This document shows, piece by piece, positions 17,160-25,108 of a stretch of 64,000 nt of DNA. The notes below the pieces were generated by a model. It saw nothing but the letters and a program-made list of their open reading frames with translations, was not told the DNA's origin and searched no databases. The first letter of the stretch is position 1. Every line of letters starts with the position of its first letter. The stretch is taken from the NCBI RefSeq assembly GCF_900106745.1, contig NZ_FNNV01000014.1, positions 62,001 through 126,000 of the forward strand. The letters are read 5' to 3'. The stretch is from Paenibacillus sp. CF384 (GTDB lineage: Bacteria; Bacillota; Bacilli; Paenibacillales; Paenibacillaceae). A program made the position numbers and the translations under genes.

Positions 17160-18577
17160 TATTTACTCACTCGATATTCTCTTGGCGTCTTGCCGACGAT
17201 CTTCTTGAATATTTTGCTGAAATAATAAGCATCGGGATAACCTGCACGCTCCCCTACACGGTGGACGGGCAAGTTGCTGTTCCTCAGCAGCTCACAGGCA
17301 TGACGGACGCGAAGCTCAGCCAAGTAATCCGTAAACGACTGGCTGACATGCTTGATAAACAGCTGACTGATATAATTCCGGTTCATAAAAAATTCATCAG
17401 CCAGCATCTGAAGAGATAGATTCTCTTGGTAGTGATTGTTCACGTATTCAATAACGGCAACGAATGATTCGCTGCGGAAATGCCCTTGATGATACATGCC
17501 GCCCAAGTATGCACCGGACATCCGATTCAAATCCTGAATTAATTCCGAGATATCTTGATATCGCTCGATTAATCGTTCATAGTCGACCAGCAAGTATCTG
17601 GCAAGCTTCTCTGAATCGTTATTCTGCGAATGAATAATGGTCGTTAATACCGTGTTGTGGAGGAAGAAGGCGTGCTTGATCTGATAGGCGCCGGCACGGA
17701 ATGATTGCTCATATTGCTCAAACAGCGACATTAATTCAGACAAATTTCGATTCTGAAGCGCAGCGGGCAGCTGTTTGAAATCCGAGAAGCCCTTCGACTC
17801 ACCGACTTGGAGCACAGTAGGGTGGCCGGTTATAAAGTATTGAAAGGCTGCCATCTCCGCATCCTCGATGGCTCCCTTCAGCTCTGCCACGTGATGGAAT
17901 AATCCGCTGATCCCGATGCCGCGGAATGTAGCGCTGCTATTCGCCAAATGGCCGTACAGCGATTCCGGCTGATCCTCTTCTTCCATCGCAATATATACGC
18001 TTTTCCCCCCGCTTGCGCTCAGCCTCATATGCCGATACGGACGAAGCAGATTCGAGTCGTTCACATCCAAGCCGACAACAACGCGTAAGCCGCTCGCAGC
18101 ATCGATGCCGGCATTGGTCAGCAGCTTCATCACTCGCTCGCTGCCTTCTTGCTTATCCTCGACAATCCACTCCAGCATAGAAGGCACATCTTTGGCCGAA
18201 CGTTCATCCAGCCTCTCTTTGGCTTTCTTGAGCAGCGGAATGATCTCCTCTTCCTCGATCGGCTTCAGACAATACCCGATCGCTCCGAGGTTCATGCATT
18301 TCTGTACATACGAGAACTCCGCAAAGCCGCTGACGACAATGAAGAGCGTATCCAGCTGCAGCTCGTTACATTTCTTAATGAGCTCCAAACCGCTAATCTG
18401 CGGCATCCGAATATCAATGAAGGCCAAATCGGGATTGATCTCTTTCATGAGCTCAAGCGCTCTTGGACTTTGCGTTTCGGTAGCGACGATCTCAAAGCCA
18501 AAACGGGACCACACGATGGTATCCAGCAGATTCTTCACGACCCACTGCTCGTCATCGACAATTATAGCTCTATACAG
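17159..18577 (-). CDS. YesN-type response regulator with probable CTG start
   Basis: 472 residues if translated from CTG at 18577 (read as Met-Tyr-Arg-Ala-Ile-Ile-Val-Asp-Asp). Receiver domain with phospho-acceptor Asp55 (FIDIRMP) and a C-terminal AraC helix-turn-helix pair (AGYPDAYYFSKIFKK). No ATG, GTG or TTG occurs between the sensor stop and the receiver acid pair. The in-frame ATGs upstream (to 18700) lie deep inside the kinase gene. AAGGAGGAG sits at correct spacing before the CTG, and the 8-base overlap CTGTATAG matches the ATGTATAG overlap in the sister pair at 37,171-37,178. It should activate the neighbouring glycan operon. Confidence 0.88.
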   Translation of the reverse strand: MYRAIIVDDEQWVVKNLLDTIVWSRFGFEIVATETQSPRALELMKEINPDLAFIDIRMPQISGLELIKKCNELQLDTLFIVVSGFAEFSYVQKCMNLGAIGYCLKPIEEEEIIPLLKKAKERLDERSAKDVPSMLEWIVEDKQEGSERVMKLLTNAGIDAASGLRVVVGLDVNDSNLLRPYRHMRLSASGGKSVYIAMEEEDQPESLYGHLANSSATFRGIGISGLFHHVAELKGAIEDAEMAAFQYFITGHPTVLQVGESKGFSDFKQLPAALQNRNLSELMSLFEQYEQSFRAGAYQIKHAFFLHNTVLTTIIHSQNNDSEKLARYLLVDYERLIERYQDISELIQDLNRMSGAYLGGMYHQGHFRSESFVAVIEYVNNHYQENLSLQMLADEFFMNRNYISQLFIKHVSQSFTDYLAELRVRHACELLRNSNLPVHRVGERAGYPDAYYFSKIFKKIVGKTPREYRVSK

Positions 18578-20348
18578 GATTAGCTCCTCCTTCCATTTGA
18601 ACGGGAATCCGGATCGTAACGACGGTGCCTCTATTTTCTTTGCTCCATATATCCAGTCCATAATCATGGCCATAATGAAATTGCAAACGATGATGGACAT
18701 TCATCAGTCCAACGCCGGCAGACTTCGCGGCATCCGGCTTCACCTGACGGTCCGAATGAAGCTGGTACCTCAATCGAGCCAGGCGCTTCTCGTCAATGCC
18801 AACGCCGTCATCGCTGACGGTCACAATCAGATCATGCCCGCTGTTGAGATCATAGTGAGCGGTAATGGTCAGTTTGCCTTGTTCATATCTCGGTTCAAGC
18901 CCGTGATAGACGGCATTCTCGACCAAGGGCTGCAGGATCATTTTCGGTACAACAGCAGACCTTAAGCTCTCGGGAATATCACACTGAAAGGTAAATCGGT
19001 TCGAGAAGCGAATCATCTGAATGTTCATATACGCTTCTGCAATGCGGATTTCATCAGACAACAATACGGTGTCCTGGCCTTTGATACTGTATCGGAATAT
19101 CCGAGACAAAGCCCCGGTCATCTCGCGGATCTCCGGCACGCCTCGCTCGGAGGCGAGCCCGCGAATCGTATCCAGTGTATTGTAAAGGAAATGCGGATTG
19201 ACCTGACTCTTGAGAAAATCAAACTCGGCGCGCTTCTTCTCAATTTCCGACTTTAACAGCCGTTCGTTGGAATCGACCAGCTGCTCGGTGAGATCCTGTA
19301 CGTCCGAGAGCATCTGATTGTACCGGATGCCGATGACTTCCGCTTCTGTAGATCCTTGCAAATCCAGCCTTTTGTTCAAATCGTCCTTATGATGAATTCT
19401 CATATAATGATAGAGTTTGCGCAGCGGCAAAATCATATTGTTCAGGATCAGCACGAACGGAATGATCATCAGCAGGATACCGATACCTAAGGCAATCATC
19501 GTCTGCTTGCGCAGCTTGCGGATATCCTTGAAGAAAACATCATCCGGAATCAAACGGACGAATTTCCCGCCGATCTGGGGCAGCTCCTTCACTTGAATAT
19601 GCTGCAGCTTGCCATCTACCTGCACGATGCCGTTATCCGCTTCGTCGCTTGGCAAGTGGAATGGTTGTCCGATTTTGTCACGTGCATTACTCATGAATAT
19701 CGTGTTGTTCCGATCCAGCAAATATACGCTTGTTCCGGGCTGGAGAGATTTGATGTCATAGCCGCCGGTAAGTGTAGTTGCGTCGATAAGCAGGATGATC
19801 TGACCGATCTCGTTCGTATAGTTATTGTGAATGTCACTGGAGAAAATGTTCGTACCGACAGCGAAGCAGTAACGTTCGAGCCCTATGTTCTTGCAGGTTT
19901 GAATGGCAGAGAAATACGAGTCTGCCTTCTTCGGCATCTTGACGTTAAACTGACTCAGCGTACTGCCTTGCAGGGAGAAGGTTTCGCCGTTCTTACCGAT
20001 GATTAGGAAATCCAAGATCCCCGGCTTAACCGTAGATAAGTTGATGAATAAATTCCTGAGCGTCGGATAACGCTGCAGCTTGGACAAGGGATCCTCGTCC
20101 AGCAAATAATCCTGGATCGATTTATTATAGGCGACGTTGTAGGTCAGCCATTTCACAACATCATAATTCGATAGAATCGTTTGTTCAATCTGGCTGAACA
20201 TATCGTTTGTATAGACCTCGTTGTTCTTCGTCAGAAAGGCAGCGCTTCGGCTGTAGTTAAACAGCAGAATGGCGATAATCATGCCCATCGTTAATGCAGC
20301 AATGAGAAACATCTGCCCTCTGATCGGGAGCTTGCGCAACACATTCAT
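18570..20348 (-). CDS. YesM-type sensor histidine kinase
   Basis: 592 residues. TM1 at about 12-30, an extracytoplasmic sensing domain, TM2 around 280-305, HAMP, then phospho-His motif QVNPHFLYNTLD and a HATPase domain (N-box ENAVYHG, G-box AGVGLMNVHHR). Paired with the response regulator whose start lies inside its last codons. Start ATG has GCAGGAT about 9 bp upstream. Transcribed from the promoter at about 20,394-20,423. Likely senses the glycan taken up by the adjacent operon, or its loaded binding protein. Confidence 0.92.
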   Translation of the reverse strand: MNVLRKLPIRGQMFLIAALTMGMIIAILLFNYSRSAAFLTKNNEVYTNDMFSQIEQTILSNYDVVKWLTYNVAYNKSIQDYLLDEDPLSKLQRYPTLRNLFINLSTVKPGILDFLIIGKNGETFSLQGSTLSQFNVKMPKKADSYFSAIQTCKNIGLERYCFAVGTNIFSSDIHNNYTNEIGQIILLIDATTLTGGYDIKSLQPGTSVYLLDRNNTIFMSNARDKIGQPFHLPSDEADNGIVQVDGKLQHIQVKELPQIGGKFVRLIPDDVFFKDIRKLRKQTMIALGIGILLMIIPFVLILNNMILPLRKLYHYMRIHHKDDLNKRLDLQGSTEAEVIGIRYNQMLSDVQDLTEQLVDSNERLLKSEIEKKRAEFDFLKSQVNPHFLYNTLDTIRGLASERGVPEIREMTGALSRIFRYSIKGQDTVLLSDEIRIAEAYMNIQMIRFSNRFTFQCDIPESLRSAVVPKMILQPLVENAVYHGLEPRYEQGKLTITAHYDLNSGHDLIVTVSDDGVGIDEKRLARLRYQLHSDRQVKPDAAKSAGVGLMNVHHRLQFHYGHDYGLDIWSKENRGTVVTIRIPVQMEGGANPV

Positions 20349-20375
20349 AGTCTGTCATCCTGCCTACATATGGTT

Positions 20376-20388
20376 TGAAACGTTTCGA
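20376..20388. promoter_or_regulatory. LacI/CcpA-type operator candidate in sensor-kinase leader
   Basis: TGAAACGTTTCGA contains the palindrome GAAACGTTTC. It resembles cre but lacks the usual bases flanking the central CG, so it may instead bind another LacI-family repressor. It sits just downstream of the -10 box, where a bound repressor would block initiation. Confidence 0.45.
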
Positions 20389-20393
20389 CTCTA

Positions 20394-20423
20394 ATTATAA
20401 CACAGAAGATGAAACCGCTGTCA
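20394..20423 (-). promoter_or_regulatory. Sigma-A promoter for the YesM/YesN operon
   Basis: Minus strand: TGACAG (20423-20418), 18-bp spacer, perfect TATAAT (20399-20394), 46 bp upstream of the sensor-kinase ATG. Confidence 0.6.
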
Positions 20424-20440
20424 GTGTCGATATTACCGTA

Positions 20441-20494
20441 TGCAAAATAAAAGCGTGCAGCTCCTCTTCATCGAAATGAGAGGATTGCACGCTT
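20441..20494 (-). terminator. Rho-independent terminator after iron-binding lipoprotein
   Basis: AAGCGTGCA and TGCACGCTT arms with an inner CCTCTC/GAGAGG-like stem are followed on the minus strand by TTTTATTTTG. It starts 8 bp past the stop at 20503. Confidence 0.9.
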
Positions 20495-20502
20495 CTAAAT
20501 TA

Positions 20503-21516
20503 TTATTTAACGAGCAGCTTAACCGCATCGTCCATCATTTGCTCGCCGGCGATTTTGCCGGAGTAGAGCCATGCGCTTGAAGCCGGAACTTCATAAACAT
20601 GATTGTTCTTCACGGCAGGGATGTTCTTCCATACTGGGTTTTTCAACGTTTCGGCTGCATCGGTTTTGTCGCTGTTCACCAGAATGATGTGATCGGCTGT
20701 CAATTCCGCAAGCTTCTCCATCGCTACCGGATTCCAAGAAGCTTTGGACTTCTCCGGAATTTCGTTAACCAGGTTCGGAGGCGTTAAGCCAAGATCCTTG
20801 TAAAGGACCGCGCCGCTTGATTTGGTTTCATCCACGATGTAGAAGTTCTTCGCTACCAGCCATAGAACGGCTACGGATTGCTTATCGATCGCACCGGCAA
20901 GCTTCGCTTTGGTGTCGGCTGCTTTCTGATCGTACTCGGCAATTGCTTTGTCCGCATCTTCGCTCTGACCCAGCAGGCCGCCGATTGTTTTAAGCGTCTC
21001 GCGCCAGTCGTTGTTTACTTTGTCGCCAAGTACATAAGTAGGAGCGATCTTCGCATATTGCTCATAAAGCCCCTTCTGTACAGCAGACTCGGAACCTACG
21101 ATGATGAGATCGGGTGTTAAGCTCAGTACATTCTCAACCGGCAGATCCCAGCCAATTGTTGGCACATCTTTCAGTTGCGGAGCCAGGTAATCTTGAACGC
21201 CGTTTGCTACAGACCACTGAGCAACAGGCGTCTTGCCAAGCGTTATTACCGGATCTTCTAAATAAGAAGCGAGGATACGCTTCGGTTCAGCAGGAATTGT
21301 AACATCATGGCCCATGCCATCCTTAACTACTTTCTCAGTCGGAGGCTCAGCTGCCGCGTTGTTGCCGGCGTTCTCAGCAGTGTTGCCGCTATTCTCAGTT
21401 GCGGTGTTGCCACTGTTATTCTCGGATTTGTTGCCGCAAGCGGATAGAACCAGCATCAATGCCAGCAAACCCGTCATGATCAAACTAAACTTTCTAATCG
21501 TACTTGTCTTAAACAA
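20503..21516 (-). CDS. Iron-siderophore ABC transporter binding lipoprotein
   Basis: 337 residues. Lipoprotein signal with lipobox LSAC (Cys27), an Asn/Glu/Ala linker, then a class III (FhuD/FecB-like) binding fold: GHDVTIPAEPKRILA near the start, LTPDLIIVGSE, and a closing PAVKNNHVYEVP strand. It captures ferric siderophore outside the membrane. No permease or ATPase gene is beside it, so it is an orphan receptor sharing channel components encoded elsewhere. A near-perfect Fur box 45 bp upstream indicates iron repression. The specific siderophore cannot be told from sequence. Confidence 0.92.
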   Translation of the reverse strand: MFKTSTIRKFSLIMTGLLALMLVLSACGNKSENNSGNTATENSGNTAENAGNNAAAEPPTEKVVKDGMGHDVTIPAEPKRILASYLEDPVITLGKTPVAQWSVANGVQDYLAPQLKDVPTIGWDLPVENVLSLTPDLIIVGSESAVQKGLYEQYAKIAPTYVLGDKVNNDWRETLKTIGGLLGQSEDADKAIAEYDQKAADTKAKLAGAIDKQSVAVLWLVAKNFYIVDETKSSGAVLYKDLGLTPPNLVNEIPEKSKASWNPVAMEKLAELTADHIILVNSDKTDAAETLKNPVWKNIPAVKNNHVYEVPASSAWLYSGKIAGEQMMDDAVKLLVK

Positions 21517-21560
21517 TGTAAGTGCCCCCTGATGATAAAGATTTCTTCACTACATTGCAT

Positions 21561-21579
21561 GATAATGAAAATCATTTTC
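21561..21579. promoter_or_regulatory. Fur box
   Basis: GATAATGAAAATCATTTTC agrees with the classical 19-bp GATAATGATAATCATTATC at 17 of 19 positions. It lies 45 bp upstream of the siderophore-binding lipoprotein start. Confidence 0.88.
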
Positions 21580-21740
21580 AAAGTCAAGCCATAGCGAGGG
21601 ATTTCCTTGTCATGTTCGCCCTGTATACGCGCATAGTGTTCTAAGATATAGAAAGTGGTTCAGTAACGTCCTTCACTATCTCCCGACTTATTGAAACTTG
21701 TGGTACGCTTGTCATAATGATGTTATCAAGGAGTGCCCTC

Positions 21741-22838
21741 ATGCCAAATCAAACCCTTTCCCCGCCACGGGAAACGAAGCCGCGCCATATTCTGTTTACC
21801 GGCGGCGGCTCAGCGGGACATGTGACCGTCAATACGGCACTAATCCCCACACTGCTCGAACGGGGCTGGAAGGTCTCGTATATCGGCTCGAAGAACGGGA
21901 TTGAGAAGCAGCTCGTGAGCCGACTCTCTGGCATCGATTATTACGGCATCTCGACAGGTAAGCTGCGCCGTTACATCGATTTGGAAAATATGAAAGATCC
22001 CTTCCGTGTCGTCAAAGGCGTCTTCCAAGCCTTCCGCCTCATTAGAGCACTGAAGCCTGACATGCTCTTCTCCAAAGGCGGCTTCGTCTCCGTTCCGGTC
22101 GTCATCGGCGCTTGGCTGAACCGGGTGCCGGTCATCATCCATGAATCGGATTTGACCCCCGGCCTTGCTAATCGGATCGCAGGACCATTCGCTAAGCGAA
22201 TCTGCATTACCTTCGCGGAGACCGCCCAGCATATTAAAGGCGACAAAGCCGTTCATGTCGGACCGATCATCCGCAGTGAGCTGCGCAAGGGAAGCGCGTG
22301 GAAAGGCATCAAATGGTGCAAATTCACCCCGGGCAAGCCTGTCCTTCTCATTATGGGCGGAAGCCTCGGCTCCCAGCGCATCAACGAAGCCATCCGGCAT
22401 AATGTCGCCGAGCTGACGCGCACGTACCAAATCATTCATATATGCGGCAAAGGGGAGCTCGATGCAAGCTGCGACGGCATTCCCGGCTACCGGCAATATG
22501 AATATATCCATGATGAGCTGGCTGATGCGCTCGCTTGTACGGAACTGGTCATATCACGGGCCGGCTCGAATTCGATCTTCGAGTTTCTCGCACTCGGCAA
22601 GCCGATGCTGCTCATCCCGCTTTCGAAGGATGCGAGCCGCGGCGATCAGATTCTGAATGCCGAATCGTTCCGGCAATCCGGTTATTGCGAGGTGCTGCAG
22701 GAGGAAGAGCTGACCGATGAAGCCTTCTTATCGCGCCTTGCCAGGCTGTACAGCAATCGGGATGCGATCAAAGAGCGTATGCGGCGGCATGGGCAGGATG
22801 ATGCCGTCAGCCGATTAATCGCACTTCTTATCGAATAA
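21741..22838 (+). CDS. murG: MurG-like UDP-GlcNAc:lipid I N-acetylglucosaminyltransferase
   Basis: 365 residues, normal MurG length. Motifs: GGGSAGHV (N-terminal loop 1), FSKGGFVSVPVV, HESDLTPGLANRI, MGGSLGSQRIN, and the UDP-GlcNAc site SRAGSNSIFEFLALGKPMLLIP with DQILNAE. Catalyses lipid I to lipid II on the cytoplasmic membrane face. ATG 21741 is preceded by AAGGAG at 6 bp. The in-frame ATG at 21717 has no site. It lies outside any dcw/mur cluster, between an iron gene and a hypothetical, so it may be a second murG copy or a dedicated paralogue. Confidence 0.92.
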   Translation: MPNQTLSPPRETKPRHILFTGGGSAGHVTVNTALIPTLLERGWKVSYIGSKNGIEKQLVSRLSGIDYYGISTGKLRRYIDLENMKDPFRVVKGVFQAFRLIRALKPDMLFSKGGFVSVPVVIGAWLNRVPVIIHESDLTPGLANRIAGPFAKRICITFAETAQHIKGDKAVHVGPIIRSELRKGSAWKGIKWCKFTPGKPVLLIMGGSLGSQRINEAIRHNVAELTRTYQIIHICGKGELDASCDGIPGYRQYEYIHDELADALACTELVISRAGSNSIFEFLALGKPMLLIPLSKDASRGDQILNAESFRQSGYCEVLQEEELTDEAFLSRLARLYSNRDAIKERMRRHGQDDAVSRLIALLIE

Positions 22839-22851
22839 GGTGAATCGAAAA

Positions 22852-22885
22852 ATGGCTCGTTCGCAGTTTTCTGCAAACGAGCCAT
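22852..22885. terminator. Bidirectional terminator between murG and hypothetical gene
   Basis: ATGGCTCGTT/AACGAGCCAT arms plus an inner GCAG/CTGC pair. TTTTTCG follows on the minus strand. It serves convergent genes. Confidence 0.85.
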
Positions 22886-22897
22886 CTTCATGTGTAG

Positions 22898-23281
22898 TTA
22901 CAGCTTAATTGGGCTGAGACTGGTAATGAAAGCAAGGTCGGCTTGCGTGTAACGCTGGTCTTCGACCAAGTTTCCATATTCGTCGAGTCCGGTTACGGAC
23001 ATCAGCGCATTCGGCACCCCTGCTTCTACAGTCACCGACAATTGCACTTCATACGTGACATTCCCTGCAATATAAAATTCCCGTACGTCGTACGAATCTT
23101 CAAGTACTTCGTACATGGAGTAATACGCCGTATAGAAGTCACTGGAATCGACAGAAGCGAATACTTGTACAGTAATCCAAACGGAATCATCAGTGTCCAG
23201 ATTTCTCGTGTTCACGACGATATTGGTCGCCGCAGTTCCGGAAGCTCTGGTGTTGGTAACTACGCCCGTTGAATAAGCCAT
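22898..23281 (-). CDS. Small hypothetical beta-rich protein
   Basis: 127 residues from ATG 23281, behind AAGGAGT. The ORF could open at 23302 but without a site. No signal peptide, no Cys. Alternating Val/Thr/Tyr stretches predict beta structure throughout. I do not recognise the family. Upstream lies CATATAATA (23315-23323), which fits the -10 of sigma-K or sigma-E promoters and also contains a sigma-A TATAAT, so a sporulation role is possible but unproven. Monocistronic, with its own terminator downstream. Confidence 0.75.
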   Translation of the reverse strand: MAYSTGVVTNTRASGTAATNIVVNTRNLDTDDSVWITVQVFASVDSSDFYTAYYSMYEVLEDSYDVREFYIAGNVTYEVQLSVTVEAGVPNALMSVTGLDEYGNLVEDQRYTQADLAFITSLSPIKL

Positions 23282-23361
23282 AATCACATCAACTCCTTTC
23301 AAGTAGACATGCTGTATTATATGACAAGCTGTCTACAATGACTGGGGGTTTATGTAATTAT

Positions 23362-24702
23362 CTATGAACCCTTCTTCCTCGCGTTCAGGCTTACCATCAT
23401 CTCCGCGTATCGATGTTCAGTTAGTTGATAGAACGAGATACATAGAACACAAAGCAGCAAGCCGATTGCCGGTAAGATGGACATCATCACATGAATACCT
23501 GTCAGCACGGTATCGGTTTGGTCTTGATCAGCCACATAGCCGGACAGCGAAAGTCCGTATCCCGCTATCGCGCCTGCGATTGCAGAGCAAAGCTTCGCAT
23601 TGAACGTTCCGACGGAGGTCACAATGCTCTCGGAGCGTTTCCCCGTCTTCCACTCTGCATATTCAATGGTATCCGCCTGCATCGATGTAATCAGGACTAG
23701 AATGAAGCCGAGTCCGAACATGCTGATCGCATTGACAGTGAACAAGGCGGCTGTATTCTCCGGTTGGATGAAGAAGAGTACCAGATTCGCCACGATTCCA
23801 ATCATACCGCCGATAATGAAGGTCGTTTTCTTCCCTCTCTTCGCCGCTATCTTCGGCGTGATGCCCATTGCCACGAGCATCAGAAGCATCGCGCTTAACA
23901 GAAACAGCGGAAGCTTGTCTTCGTCACCAGCATTATATTTCATAAAATAAATCGCCATCGTATTCTTCAGCACGAGCGGCGTTGTGGCGAAGAAGCTGGC
24001 AAGCGTCACAATTAGCAGCGGTTTATTCCGAATGACGACGTTTACGCTGGCTTTGAGCGACTCATGCTCTGCTCTTGTTCCAACTAATCGCTCATGTGTG
24101 TTTCGGAACATCAGCATGATAAGCAAGACACAGATGAGTGCAAATATAATCGCCGTCCACAAGTAACCGTTTGCATCATCGTTACCGCCAAGCGCCTTCA
24201 CAAGCGGACTGACTGCACCGCTGGCAATGATAATGCCGACTGCACCGAGGATTTTGGGAAAGGCAATGATTTTAGTACGTTCTGCCGGATCATTCGTGAG
24301 CGTTGGTGCAATGGACCAATACGGTACGTCGAATAGGGAATATGCCGTGTTCCAGAGCATGTACGTGACATAGATGTAGGCAATTTTCATTGGCATGCTA
24401 AAGTCAGGGGCGTAGAAGCACATTACGGTTAGCAAAGCGACAATGACGCCGCCAATCAGCACAAACGGTTTGAATTTGCCCCATCTCGTATTGACGCGGT
24501 CGATAAACACAGCCACCACCGGGTCAAGCACAGCATCCCATATCCGTGCAATCAGAAACAACGTGCCGACAATCGCAGCATTAATGCCGAACTCATCTGT
24601 GTAGAAAACCATCAGGAAGGTAGTTACGAGACCATAAATCAGGTTTTGCCCAAGTGCGCCTAATCCATAAGACCATTTTTCCTTTGCGCTTAATGCCTTC
24701 AT
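23362..24702 (-). CDS. GPH-family sugar:cation symporter
   Basis: 446 residues, 12 predicted membrane helices. N-terminal EKWSYGLGALGQN and DAVLDPVVAVFIDRVNTRWGKFKPF are hallmarks of glycoside-pentoside-hexuronide symporters (MelB/XynP/UidB relatives). Imports a glycoside or uronide with Na+ or H+. ATG preceded by AAGGAG at 7 bp. Divergent from an AraC regulator and an ADP-ribosylglycohydrolase, with a small membrane-peptide gene between. The substrate is not deducible. Confidence 0.93.
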   Translation of the reverse strand: MKALSAKEKWSYGLGALGQNLIYGLVTTFLMVFYTDEFGINAAIVGTLFLIARIWDAVLDPVVAVFIDRVNTRWGKFKPFVLIGGVIVALLTVMCFYAPDFSMPMKIAYIYVTYMLWNTAYSLFDVPYWSIAPTLTNDPAERTKIIAFPKILGAVGIIIASGAVSPLVKALGGNDDANGYLWTAIIFALICVLLIMLMFRNTHERLVGTRAEHESLKASVNVVIRNKPLLIVTLASFFATTPLVLKNTMAIYFMKYNAGDEDKLPLFLLSAMLLMLVAMGITPKIAAKRGKKTTFIIGGMIGIVANLVLFFIQPENTAALFTVNAISMFGLGFILVLITSMQADTIEYAEWKTGKRSESIVTSVGTFNAKLCSAIAGAIAGYGLSLSGYVADQDQTDTVLTGIHVMMSILPAIGLLLCVLCISFYQLTEHRYAEMMVSLNARKKGS

Positions 24703-24830
24703 CCCACTGTCTCCTTCGGTTCATCTTTCATTGCTGCTTGCTTGAAGTCCTAGTACTACTCGCCTATCAGTGTAATTTGGTTGACCGATTGTTGCAAGAT
24801 GATATGCTTGAACTCTATGATCGTGAAACT

Positions 24831-24879
24831 AAAAAAGATGCCTTTCGCTCCGGGAAACACCCGTGCGATTGACATCTTT
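24831..24879 (-). terminator. Rho-independent terminator after 33-residue peptide gene
   Basis: AAAGATG/CATCTTT outer stem with inner TCGC/GCGA and CGGG/CCCG pairs, then T6 on the minus strand, directly adjoining the small ORF stop. Confidence 0.7.
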
Positions 24880-24981
24880 CTAGTGCAGCAGCTGCTTTAC
24901 GCCCATAATGATGGCCGCCCAAAGCGCCAGGGATACGACAATTGCTGCAAGATAACTCCATTTGAAGCGCATCTGATGCAT
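24880..24981 (-). CDS. 33-residue single-pass membrane peptide
   Basis: Starts MHQMRFKWSYLAA and ends MGVKQLLH. One hydrophobic helix (residues 9-27) with basic residues at the N-terminal side. A good ribosome site (AAGAGGTGGAAC) precedes the ATG and a terminator hairpin follows the stop at once, so a real single-gene transcript is likely. It lies 177 bp upstream of the GPH symporter start, on the same strand. Could be a regulator of the transporter or a toxin-like peptide. No family recognised. Confidence 0.6.
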   Translation of the reverse strand: MHQMRFKWSYLAAIVVSLALWAAIIMGVKQLLH

Positions 24982-25108
24982 GTTCCACCTCTTATCTATC
25001 CCAATAGTATCGTCAAAACCGATTCTGCACAATCGGTTTGTCCCTAAAAAGAGAGTCTTTTGGGCTATCCCGCTATCATCGCTTTGTGATAAGGAGGAAA
25101 TTCCGTCT

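Noticed and set aside
18578-18700. Upstream ATG start for the response regulator at 18700
   Set aside because: Adds 41 residues unlike any receiver domain and overlaps the kinase gene by 130 bp. The CTG start fits better.
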